64,000 nt of DNA from Apostichopus japonicus (taxonomy: Eukaryota; Echinodermata; Holothuroidea; Aspidochirotida; Stichopodidae): contig NC_092565.1 in NCBI RefSeq assembly GCF_037975245.1, positions 13,235,499 through 13,299,498 on the forward strand. Reading direction: 5' to 3'. A model generated the notes under the pieces. It was given only the letters and a program-made list of their open reading frames with translations. It did not search any database and had not been told where the DNA came from. The translations under genes were made by a program, and so were the position numbers. Below, one piece after another: positions 1 to 9,483 of this stretch; the first letter of the stretch is position 1, and every line of letters starts with the position of its first letter.

Positions 1-11
1 AAAAGATCGGC

Positions 12-15
12 AAAA
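12..15 (-). terminator. Possible Pol III T-run terminator (first monomer)
   Basis: The minus strand has TTTT about 15 nt past the B box, and L monomers have a second TTTT (plus 1-4) about 11 nt later. A minus-strand transcript from just upstream of the A box would be about 100 nt. Four Ts are a minimal signal, and an equal run lies between the two boxes, so this assignment is weak. Confidence 0.3.
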
Positions 16-30
16 GACGCACGTCACCGG

Positions 31-40
31 GGTTCGAACC
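31..40 (-). promoter_or_regulatory. Pol III B-box-like palindrome GGTTCGAACC (first monomer)
   Basis: On the minus strand GGTTCGAACCC differs from the B-box consensus GGTTCGANTCC at a single position (C for T). The 10-bp core is a perfect palindrome, so the plus strand reads the same core. On the plus strand the flanks (cgggg before and caccg after TTCGAAC) could form four of five T-stem pairs, so the core alone does not fix the strand. The A box, D-stem and terminal TTTT favour minus. Rare mutated copies include ttcggacc (26411), ttcgaccc (36611), ttccaacc (about 57,760) and gtatcgaacc in edge-type monomers. Confidence 0.55.
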
Positions 41-83
41 ACCGATGCAAAAGAGAGTCTCGCTCATCAGCTCGTACAGTGCG

Positions 84-99
84 CCAAGCCATCGCGCCA
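84..99 (-). promoter_or_regulatory. Pol III A-box-like motif (first monomer)
   Basis: The minus strand reads TGGCGCGATGGCTTGG. Against the general A box TRGYNNARNNGG it matches all fixed positions except 7 (G for A) and 12 (C for G). It overlaps the perfect GCGC/GCGC D-stem at 81-97. The motif recurs once per monomer. It is lost in one monomer by an 8-bp deletion near 57,670. Confidence 0.5.
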
Positions 100-120
100 C
101 TGTATGGACTGAGATATTAG

Positions 121-176
121 GCCGATTAACTAATACTTACAGCTCCCCATGTAGGCACGAGCTGTAAAAGATCGGC
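121..176. other. Two-tier inverted repeat spanning the monomer junction
   Basis: Inner stem: TACAGCTC (138-145) and GAGCTGTA (159-166) are perfect 8-bp complements around a 13-nt loop. Outer stem: GCCGAT (121-126) and ATCGGC (171-176) are perfect 6-bp complements around the inner hairpin. The outer right arm exists only when the next junction is L. S junctions delete it, and edge-type monomers (gtggat for gccgat) break the left arm. Sporadic variants hit the inner arms (tatagctc; gagctata), and I saw no compensating change in those monomers. This argues against strong selection on pairing. Confidence 0.7.
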
Positions 177-2728
177 AAAAGACGCACGTCACAGGGGTTC
201 GAACCACCGATGCAAAAGAGAGTCTCGCTCATCAGCTCGTACAGTGCGCCAAGCCATCGCGCCACTGTATGGACTGAGATATTAGGCCGATTAACTAATA
301 CTTACAGCTCCCCATGTAGGTACGAGCTGTAAAAGACGCACGTCACCGGGGTTCGAACCACCGATGCAAAAGAGAGTCTCGCTCATCAGCTCGTACAGTG
401 CGCCAAGCCATCGCGCCACTGTATGGACTGAGATATTAGGCCGATTAACTAATACTTACAGCTCCCCATGTAGGCACGAGCTGTAAAAGATCGGCAAAAG
501 ACGCACGTCACCGGGGTTCGAACCACCGATGCAAAAGAGAGTCTCGCTCATCAGCTCGTACAGTGCGCCAAGCCATCGCGCCACTGTATGGACTGAGATA
601 TTAGGCCGATTAACTAATACTTACGGCTCCCCAAGTAGGCACGAGCTGTAAAAGATCGGCAAAAGACGCACCCCACCGGGGTTCGAACCACCGATGCAAA
701 AGAGACTCTCGCTCATCAGCTCGTACAGTGCGCCAAGCCATCGCGCCACTGTCTGGACTGAGATATTAGGCCGATTAACTAATACTTACAGCTCCCCATG
801 TAGGCACGAGCTGTAAAAGACGCACGTCACCGGGGTTCGAACCACCGATGCAAAAGAGAGTCTCGCTCATCAGCTCGTACAGTGCGCCAAGCCATCGCGC
901 CACTGTATGGACTGAGATATTAGGCCGATTAACTAATACTTACAGCTCCCCATGTAGGCACGAGCTGTAAAAGACGCACGTCACCGGGGTTCGAACCACC
1001 GATGCAAAAGAGAGTCTAGCTCATCAGCTCGTACAGTGCGCCAAGCCATCGCGCCACTGTATGGACTGAGATATTAGGCCGATTAGCTAATACTTACAGC
1101 TCCCCATGTAGGCACGAGCTGTAAAAGACGCACGTCACCGGGGTTCGAACCACCGATGCAAAAGAGAGTCTCGCTCATCAGCTCGTACAGTGCGCCAAGC
1201 CATCGCGCCACTGTATGGACTGAGATATTAGGCCGATTAACTAATACTTACAGCTGCCCATGTAGGCACGAGCTGTAAAAGATCGGCAAAAGACGCACGT
1301 CACCGGGGTTCGAACCACCGATGCAAAAGAGAGTCTCGCTCATCAGCTCGTACAGTGCGCCAAGCCATCGCGCCACTGTATGGACTGAGATATTAGGCCG
1401 ATTAACTAATACTTACAGCTCCCCATGTAGGCACGAGCTGTAAAAGACGCACGTCAACGGGGTTCGAACCACCGATGCAAAAGAGAGTCTCGCTCATCAG
1501 CTCGTACAGTACGCCAATCCATCGCGCCACTGTATGGACTGAGATATTGGGCCGATTAACTAATACTTACAGCTCCCTATGTAGGCACGAGCTGTAAAAG
1601 ATCGGCAAAAGACGCACGTCACCGGGGTTCGAACCACCGATGCAAAAGAGAGTCTCGCTCATCAGCTCGTACAGTGCGCCAAGCCATCGCGCCACTGTAT
1701 GGACTGAGATATTAGGCCGATTAACTAATACTTACAGCTCCCCATGTAGGCACGAGCTGTAAAAGATCGGCAAAAGACGCACGTCACCGGGGTTCGAACC
1801 ACCGATGCAAAAGAGAGTCTCGCTCATCAGCTCGTACAGTGCGCCAAGCCATCGGGCCACTGTATGGACTGAGATATTAGGCCGATTAACTAATACTTAC
1901 AGCTCCCCATGTAGGCACGAGCTGTAAAAGATCGGCAAAAGACGCACGTCACCGGGGTTCGAACCACCGATGCAAAAGAGAGTCTCGCTCATCAGCTCGT
2001 ACAGTGCGCCAAGCCATCGCGCCACTGTATGGACTGAGATATTAGGCCGATTAACTAATACTTACAGCTGCCCATGTAGGCACGAGCTGTAAAAGATCGG
2101 CAAAAGACGCACGTCACCGGGGTTCGAACCACCGATGCAAAAGAGAGTCTCGCTCATCAGCTCGTACAGTGCGCCAAGCCATCGCGCCACTGTATGGACT
2201 GAAATATTAGGCCGATTAACTAATACTTACAGCTCCCCATGTAGGCACGAGCTGTAAAAGATCGGCAAAAGACGCACGTCACCGGGGTTCGAACCACCGA
2301 TGCAAAAGAGAGTCTCGCTCATCAGCTCGTACAGTGCGCCAAGCCATCGCGCCACTGTATGGACTGAGATATTAGGCCGATTAACTAATACTTACAGCTC
2401 CCCATGTAGGCACGAGCTGTAAAAGACGCACGTCACCGGGGTTCGAACCACCGATGCAAAAGAGAGTCTCGCTCATCAGCTCGTACAGTGCGCCAAGCCA
2501 TCGCGCCACTGTATGGACTGAGATATTAGGCCGATTAACTAATACTTACAGCTCCCCATGTAGGTACGAGCTGTAAAAGACGCACGTCACCGGGGTTCGA
2601 ACCACCGATGCAAAAGAGAGTCTCGCTCATCAGCTCGTACAGTGCGCCAAGCCATCGCGCCACTGTATGGACTGAGATATTAGGCCGATTAACTAATACT
2701 TACAGCTCCCCATGTAGGCACGAGCTGT
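166..2728. repeat. HOR alpha, copy 1 (16 monomers, 2,563 bp)
   Basis: It begins with the monomer carrying tcacagggg (189) and runs to the next monomer with that variant (2752). Monomer order is LSLLSSSLSLLLLLSS. Diagnostic variants in order are ttacggctccccaag (621), gacgcacccc (about 666), gtctagctc (about 1014), tcaacgg with caatcc and attggg (1454-1550), and gaaatatt (2201). The same set recurs in copies 2 and 3. Confidence 0.85.
331..484. repeat. Representative short (S) monomer, 154 bp
   Basis: This matches the L monomer except that gctgtaaaagatcggcaaaa reads gctgtaaaagacgc. Eleven bases are missing between two copies of aaaag, as expected for slippage or short direct-repeat recombination. 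The lost bases include ATCGGC, which in L monomers can pair with GCCGAT about 45 bases upstream. S monomers are interspersed with L in non-random orders that recur between higher-order repeat copies, so the deletion is old and has been amplified with its neighbours. Other examples start at 815, 969, 1123, 1442, 2421 and 2575. Confidence 0.96.
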
Positions 2729-5465
2729 AAAAGATCGGCAAAAGACGCACGTCACAGGGGTTCGAACCACCGATGCAAAAGAGAGTCTCGCTCATCAGCT
2801 CGTACAGTGCGCCAAGCCATCGCGCCACTGTATGGACTGAGATATTAGGCCGATTAACTAATACTTACAGCTCCCCATGTAGGTACGAGCTGTAAAAGAC
2901 GCACGTCACCGGGGTTCGAACCACCGATGCAAAAGAGAGTCTCGCTCATCAGCTCGTACAGGGCGCCAAGCCATCGCGCCACTGTATGGACTGAGATATT
3001 AGGCCGATTAACTAATACTTACAGCTCCCCATGTAGGCACGAGCTGTAAAAGATCGGCAAAAGACGCACGTCACCGGGGTTCGAACCACCGATGCAAAAG
3101 AGAGTCTCGCTCATCAGCTCGTACAGTGCGCCAAGCCATCGCGCCACTGTATGGACTGAGATATTAGGCCGTGTAAGTAATACTTACAGCTCCCCATGTA
3201 GGCACGAGCTGTAAAAGATCGGCAAAAGACGCACGTCACCGGGGTTCGAACCACCGATGCAAAAGGGAGTCTCGCTCATCAGCTCGTACAGTGCGCCAAG
3301 CCATCGCGCCACTGTATGGACTGAGATATTAGGCCGATTAACTAATACTTACAGCTCCCCATGTAGGCACGAGCTGTAAAAGACGCACGTCACCGGGGTT
3401 CGAACCACCGATGCAAAAGAGAGTCTCGCTCATCAGCTCGTACAGTGCGCCAAGCCATCGCGCCACTGTATGGACTGAGATATTAGGCCGATTAACTAAT
3501 ACTTACGGCTCCCCAAGTAGGCACGAGCTGTAAAAGATCGGCAAAAGACGCACCCCACCGGGGTTCGAACCACCGATGCAAAAGAGACTCTCGCTCATCA
3601 GCTCGTACAGTGCGCCAAGCCATCGCGCCACTGTCTGGACTGAGATATTAGGCCGATTAACTAATACTTACAGCTCCCCATGTAGGCACGAGCTGTAAAA
3701 GACGCACGTCACCGGGGTTCGAACCACCGATGCAAAAGAGAGTCTCGCTCATCAGCTCGTACAGTGCGCCAAGCCATCGCGCCACTGTATGGACTGAGAT
3801 ATTAGGCCGATTAACTAATACTTACAGCTCCCCATGTAGGCACGAGCTGTAAAAGATCGGCAAAAGACGCACGTCACCGGGGTTCGAACCACCGATGCAA
3901 AAGAGAGTCTCGCTCATCAGCTCGTAGTGCGCCAAGCCATCGCGCCACTGTATGGACTGAGATATTAGGCCGATTAACTAATACTTACAGCTCCCCATGT
4001 AGGCACGAGCTGTAAAAGATCGGCAAAAGACGCACGTCACCGGGGTTCGAACCACCGATGCAAAAGAGAGTCTCGATCATCAGCTCGTACAGTGCGCCAA
4101 GCCATCGCGCCACTGTATGGACTGAGATATTAGGCCGATTAACTAATACTTACAGCTCCCCATGTAGGCACGAGCTGTAAAAGACGCACGTCAACGGGGT
4201 TCGAACCACCGATGCAAAAGAGAGTCTCGCTCATCAGCTCGTACAGTGCGCCAATCCATCGCGCCACTGTATGGACTGAGATATTGGGCCGATTAACTAA
4301 TACTTACAGCTCCCTATGTAGGCACGAGCTGTAAAAGATCGGCAAAAGACGCACGTCACCGGGGTTCGAACCACCGATGCAAAAGAGAGTCTCGCTCATC
4401 AGCTCGTACAGTGCGCCAAGCCATCGCGCCACTGTATGGACTGAGATATTAGGCCGATTAACTAATACTTACAGCTCCCCATGTAGGCACGAGCTGTAAA
4501 AGATCGGCAAAAGACGCACGTCACCGGGGTTCGAACCACCGATGCAAAAGAGAGTCTCGCTCATCAGCTCGTACAGTGCGCCAAGCCATCGCGCCACTGT
4601 ATGGACTGAGATATTAGGCCGATTAACTAATACTTACAGCTCCCCATGTAGGCACGAGCTGTAAAAGATCGGCAAAAGACGCACGTCACCGGGGTTCGAA
4701 CCACCGATGCAAAAGAGAGTCTCGCTCATCAGCTCGTACAGTGCGCCAAGCCATCGCGCCACTGTATGGACTGAGATATTAGGCCGATTAACTAATACTT
4801 ACAGCTGCCCATGTAGGCACGAGCTGTAAAAGATCGGCAAAAGACGCACGTCACCGGGGTTCGAACCACCGATGCAAAAGAGAGTCTCGCTCATCAGCTC
4901 GTACAGTGCGCCAAGCCATCGCGCCACTGTATGGACTGAAATATTAGGCCGATTAACTAATACTTACAGCTCCCCATGTAGGCACGAGCTGTAAAAGATC
5001 GGCAAAAGACGCACGTCACCGGGGTTCGAACCACCGATGCAAAAGAGAGTCTCGCTCATCAGCTCGTACAGTGCGCCAAGCCATCGCGCCACTGTATGGA
5101 CTGAGATATTAGGCCGATTAACTAATACTTACAGCTCCCCATGTAGGCACGAGCTGTAAAAGACGCACGTCACCGGGGTTCGAACCACCGATGCAAAAGA
5201 GAGTCTCGCTCATCAGCTCGTACAGTGCGCCAAGCCATCGCGCCACTGTATGGACTGAGATATTAGGCCGATTAACTAATACTTACAGCTCCCCATGTAG
5301 GTACGAGCTGTAAAAGACGCACGTCACCGGGGTTCGAACCACCGATGCAAAAGAGAGTCTCGCTCATCAGCTCGTACAGTGCGCCAAGCCATCGCGCCAC
5401 TGTATGGACTGAGATATTAGGCCGATTAACTAATACTTACAGCTCCCCATGTAGGCACGAGCTGT
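2729..5465. repeat. HOR alpha, copy 2 (17 monomers, 2,737 bp)
   Basis: Order is LSLLSLSLLSLLLLLSS. It shares the copy 1 markers: tcacagggg (2752), ttacgg (3503), tcaacgg (4191), gaaatatt (4938). It also has a 2-bp deletion (ctcgtagtgc, about 3925) and a unit with ccgtgtaagtaa (about 3170). Relative to copy 1 the middle differs by whole-monomer gain or loss, as expected for unequal exchange. Confidence 0.85.
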
Positions 5466-7200
5466 AAAAGATCGGCAAAAGACGCACGTCACAGGGGTTC
5501 GAACCACCGATGCAAAAGAGAGTCTCGCTCATCAGCTCGTACAGTGCGCCAAGCCATCGCGCCACTGTATGGACTGAGATATTAGGCCGATTAACTAATA
5601 CTTACAGCTCCCCATGTAGGTACGAGCTGTAAAAGACGCACGTCACCGGGGTTCGAACCACCGATGCAAAAGAGAGTCTCGCTCATCAGCTCGTAAAGTG
5701 CGCCAAGCCATCGCGCCACTGTATGGACTGAGATATTAGGCCGATTAACTAATACTTACAGCTCCCCATGTAGGCACGAGCTGTAAAAGATCGGCAAAAG
5801 ACGCACGTCAACGGGGTTCGAACCACCGATGCAAAAGAGAGTCTCGCTCATCAGCTCGTACAGTGCGCCAAGCCATCGCGCCACTGTATGGACTGAGATA
5901 TTAGGCCGATTAACTAATACTTACAGCTCCCCATGTAGGCACGAGCTGTAAAAGATCGGCAAAAGACGCACGTCACCGGGGTTCGAACCACCGATGCAAA
6001 AGAGAGTCTCGCTCATCAGCTCGTACAGTGCGCCAAGCCATCGCGCCACTGTATGGACTGAGATATTAGGCCGATTAACTAATACTTACAGCTCCCCATG
6101 TACGCACGAGCTGTAGAAGACGCACGTCACCGGGGTTCGAACCACCGATGCAAAAGAGAGTCTCGCTCATCAGCTCGTACAGTGCGCCAAGCCATCGCGC
6201 CACTGTATGGACTGAGATATTAGGCCGATTAACTAATACTTACAGCTCCCCATGTAGGCACGAGCTGTAAAAGACGCACGTCACCGGGGTTCGAACCACC
6301 GATGCAAAAGAGAGTCTCGCTCATCAGCTCGTACAGTGCGCCAAGCCATCGCGCCACTGTATGGACTGAGATATTAGGCCGATTAACTAATACTTACAGC
6401 TCCCCATGTAGGCACGAGCTGTAAAAGATCGGCAAAAGACGCACGTCACCGGGGTTCGAACCACCGATGCAAAAGAGAGTCTCGCTCATCAGCTCGTACA
6501 GTGCGCCAAGTCATCGCGCCACTGTATGGACTGAGATATTAGGCCGATTAACTAATACTTACAGCTCCCCATGTAGGCACGAGCTGTAAAAGATCGGCAA
6601 AAGACGCACGTCACCGGGCTTCGAACCACCGATGCAAAAGAGAGTCTCGCTCATCAGCTCGTACAGTGCGCCAAGCCATCGCGCCACTGTATGGACTGAG
6701 ATATTAGGCCGATTAACTAATACTTACAGCTGCCCATGTAGGCACGAGCTGTAAAAGATCGGCAAAAGACGCACGTCACCGAGGTTCGAACCACCGATGC
6801 AAAAGAGAGTCTCGCTCATCAGCTCGTACAGTGCGCCAAGCCATCGCGCCACTGTATGGACTGAGATATTAGGCCGATTAACTAATACTTACAGCTCCCC
6901 ATGTAGGCACGAGCTGTAAAAGATCGGCAAAGGACGCACGTCACCGGGCTTCGAACCACCGATGCAAAAGAGAGTCTCGCTCATCAGCTCGTACAGTGCG
7001 CCAAGCCATCGCGCCACTGTATGGACTGAGATATTAGGCCGATTAACTAATACTTACAGCTCCCCATGTAGGCACGAGCTGTAAAAGATCGGCAAAAGAC
7101 GCACGTCACCGGGGTTCGAACCACCGATGCAAAAGAGAGTCTCGCTCATCAGCTCGTACAGTGCGCCAAGCCATCGCGCCACTGTATGGACTGAGATATT
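5466..7200. repeat. HOR block beta, copy 1
   Basis: Markers are gtaaagtg (5693), tacgcacgag with gtagaag (6101), caagtcatc (6511), gggcttcg (6616), ccgaggttcg (6781) and aaggacgc (6931). All recur in the same order in copy 2 at offsets of 6,436, then 7,228, then 7,382 bp. The offset changes show that whole monomers were inserted after the duplication. Confidence 0.8.
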
Positions 7201-8045
7201 AGGTGGATTAACTAATACTTACAGCTCCCCGTGTAGGCACGAGCTGTAAAAGATCGGCAAAAGACGTCACCGGTGTTCGAACCACGGATGCAAAAGAGAG
7301 TCTCGATCATCAGCTCGTACAGTGCGCCAAGCCATCGCGCCACTGTATGGACTGAGTTATAAGGTGGATTCACAAATACTTACAGCTCCCCGTGTAGGCA
7401 CGAGCTGTAAAAGATCGGCAAAAGACGTCACCGGGGTTCGAACCACGGACGCAAAAGAGAGTCTCGATCATCAGCTCGTACAGTGCGCCAAGCCATTGCG
7501 CTATGTATGGACTGAGATATTAGGTGGATTAACTAATACTTACAGCTCCCGTGTAGGCACGAGCTGTAAAAGATCGGCAAAAGACGTCACCGGGGTTCGA
7601 ACCACGGAAGCAAAAGAGAGTCTCGATCATCAAGTCGTACAGTGCGCCAAGCCATCGCGCCACTGTATGGACTGAGATATTAGGCCGATTAACTAATACT
7701 TACAGCTCCCCGTGTAGGCACGAGCTGTAAAAGATCGGCAAAAGACCTCACCAGGGTTCGGACCACGGATGCAAAAGAGAGTCTCGATCATCAGCTCGTA
7801 GAGTGCGCCTGGCCATCGCGCCACTGTATGGACTGAGATATTAGGTGGATTAACTAATACTTACAGCTCCTAGTGTAGACACGAGCTGCAAAAGATCGGC
7901 AAAAGACGTCACCGGGGTTCGAACCACGGATGCAAAAGAGAGTCTCGATCATCAGCTCGTACAGTGCGCAAAGCTATCGCGCCACTGTATGGACTGAGAT
8001 ATTAGGCCGATTAACTAATACTTACAGCTCCTCATGTAGCCACGA
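7201..8045. repeat. Island of diverged edge-type monomers
   Basis: About five monomers carry a shared set of differences: gacgtcacc (4 bp shorter), accacgg for accaccg, ctcgatcat for ctcgctcat, taggtggatt for taggccgatt, and ccccgtgtagg for ccccatgtagg. Typical length is 161 bp (7248 to 7409), and one is 159 bp. The switch from major type occurs inside a monomer at about 7200. These are the same differences that mark the right edge of the array (61801-62890). A 117-codon open frame at 7322-7675 arises from these length changes and is not a credible gene. Confidence 0.85.
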
Positions 8046-9483
8046 GCTGTAAAAGATCGGCAAAAGACGCACGTCACCGGGGTTCGAACCACCGATGCAA
8101 AAGAGAGTCTCGCTCATCAGCTCGTACAGTGCGTCAAGCCATCGCGCCACTGTATGGACTGAGATATTAGGCCGATTAACTAATACTTACAGCTCCCCAT
8201 GTAGGCACGAGCTGTAAAAGACGCACGTCACCGGGGTTCGAACCACCGATGCAAAAGAGAGTCTAGCTCATCAGCTCGTACAGTGCGCCAAGCCATCGCG
8301 CCACTGTATGGACTGAGATATTAGGCCGATTAGCTAATACTTACAGCTCCCCATGTAGGCACGAGCTGTAAAAGACGCACGTCACCGGGGTTCGAACCAC
8401 CGATGCAAAAGAGAGTCTCGCTCATCAGCTCGTACAGTGCGCCAAGCCATCGCGCCACTGTATGGACTGAGATATTAGGCCGATTAACTAATACTTACAG
8501 CTGCCCATGTAGGCACGAGCTGTAAAAGATCGGCAAAAGACGCACGTCACCGGGGTTCGAACCACCGATGCAAAAGAGAGTCTCGCTCATCAGCTCGTAC
8601 AGTGCGCCAAGCCATCGCGCCACTGTATGGACTGAGATATTAGGCCGATTAACTAATACTTACAGCTCCCCATGTAGGCACGAGCTGTAAAAGATCGGCA
8701 AAAGACGGACGTCACCGGGGTTCGAACCACCGATGCAAAAGAGAGTCTCGCTCATCAGCTCGTACAGTGCGCCAAGCCATCGCGCCACTGTATGGACTGA
8801 GATATTAGGCCGATTATTAACTAATACTTACAGCTCCCCATGTAGGCACGAGCTGTAAAAGACGCACGTCACCGGGGTTCGAACCACCGATGCAAAAGAG
8901 AGTCTCGCTCATCAGCTCGTACAGTGCGCCAAGCCATCGCGCCACTGTATGGACTGAGATATTAGGCCGATTAACTAATACTTACAGCTCCCCATGTAGG
9001 CACGAGCTGTAAAAGATCGGCAAAAGACGCACGTCACCGGGGTTCGAACCACCGATGCAAAAGAGAGTCTCGCTCATCAGCTCGTACAGTGCGCCAAGCC
9101 ATCGCGCCACTGTATGGACTGAGATATTAGGCCGATTAACTAATACTTACAGCTCCCCATGTAGGCACGAGCTGTAAAAGACGCACGTCACCGGGGTTCG
9201 AACCACCGATGCAAAAGAGAGTCTCGCTCATCAGCTCGTACAGTGCGCCAAGCCATCGCGCCACTGTATGGACTGAGATATTAGGCCGATTAACTAATAC
9301 TTACAGCTCCCCATGTAGGTACGAGCTGTAAAAGACGCACGTCACCGGGGTTCGAACCACCGATGCAAAAGAGAGTCTCGCTCATCAGCTCGTACAGTGC
9401 GCCAAGCCATCGCGCCACTGTATGGACTGAGATATTAGGCCGATTAACTAATACTTACAGCTCCCCATGTAGGCACGAGCTGT
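8046..9483. repeat. Partial alpha-like segment
   Basis: This region repeats markers from the middle of alpha copy 1 at an offset of 7,247 bp: gtctagctc (1015 to 8262), gattagcta (1081 to 8328) and ctgcccatg (1254 to 8501). It also has a 3-bp insertion (gattattaacta near 8,813) and gacggacg (about 8,705). It leads directly into alpha copy 3. Confidence 0.75.

Larger units (their letters stand above)
12..110 (-). other. tRNA-like (SINE-head-like) module within the monomer
   Basis: Seen on the minus strand: a D-arm-like element, GCGC-GATGGCTTG-GCGC, with a perfect 4-bp stem; about 43 nt of spacer; the T-loop-like TTCGAAC inside GGTTCGAACC; then gtgacgtgcgtcTTTT. The A-to-B spacing exceeds that of most tRNAs and resembles class II tRNAs (Leu/Ser type) with a long variable arm. 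In tRNA numbering the candidate anticodon stem pairs poorly, position 33 is not T, and only two T-stem pairs form around TTCGAAC. It is therefore at best a degenerate tRNA relative, as in tRNA-derived SINEs. A TTTT between the A and B boxes (plus 49-52) could terminate Pol III early. The parental tRNA is not identifiable by eye. Coordinates are for the first monomer and the module recurs in nearly all. Confidence 0.6.
1..165. repeat. Representative long (L) monomer, 165 bp
   Basis: This is a typical L monomer, phased from aaaag. In order it contains: atcggc (6-11); two aaaag direct repeats around it; the short dyad GACGcaCGTC; the 10-bp palindrome GGTTCGAACC at 31-40; gatgcaaaag; the dyad GCGC-9 nt-GCGC at 81-97; an AT-rich segment around 108-138; and the left arm of a hairpin from 138. 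By hand count 86 of 165 bases are G or C. The length equals 55 codons, so a reading frame could be kept across L monomers, but the plus frame meets TAA in gctgtaa in each unit. TTCGAA is present in nearly every monomer and would give a 154/165-bp ladder if cut. Confidence 0.97.

Noticed and set aside
31-50. CENP-B box
   Set aside because: TTCG and the following A can be aligned on the plus strand, but the required CGGG half is gatg. The minus strand also fails at key positions.
12-110. Functional tRNA gene in each monomer
   Set aside because: The anticodon stem does not pair, position 33 is not T, most T-stem pairs fail on the minus strand, and TTTT lies between the A and B boxes.
121-176. 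Helitron 3' end (hairpin followed by CTAAT on the minus strand)
   Set aside because: CTAAT follows the outer stem directly, but the next base is A rather than T, the spacing is unusual, and no Helitron 5' end or Rep/helicase coding is present.
7322-7675. 117-codon open frame on the plus strand
   Set aside because: It is two or more satellite monomers read through because edge-type monomers have altered lengths (161 and 159 bp). It repeats the same peptide and has no independent coding signal.
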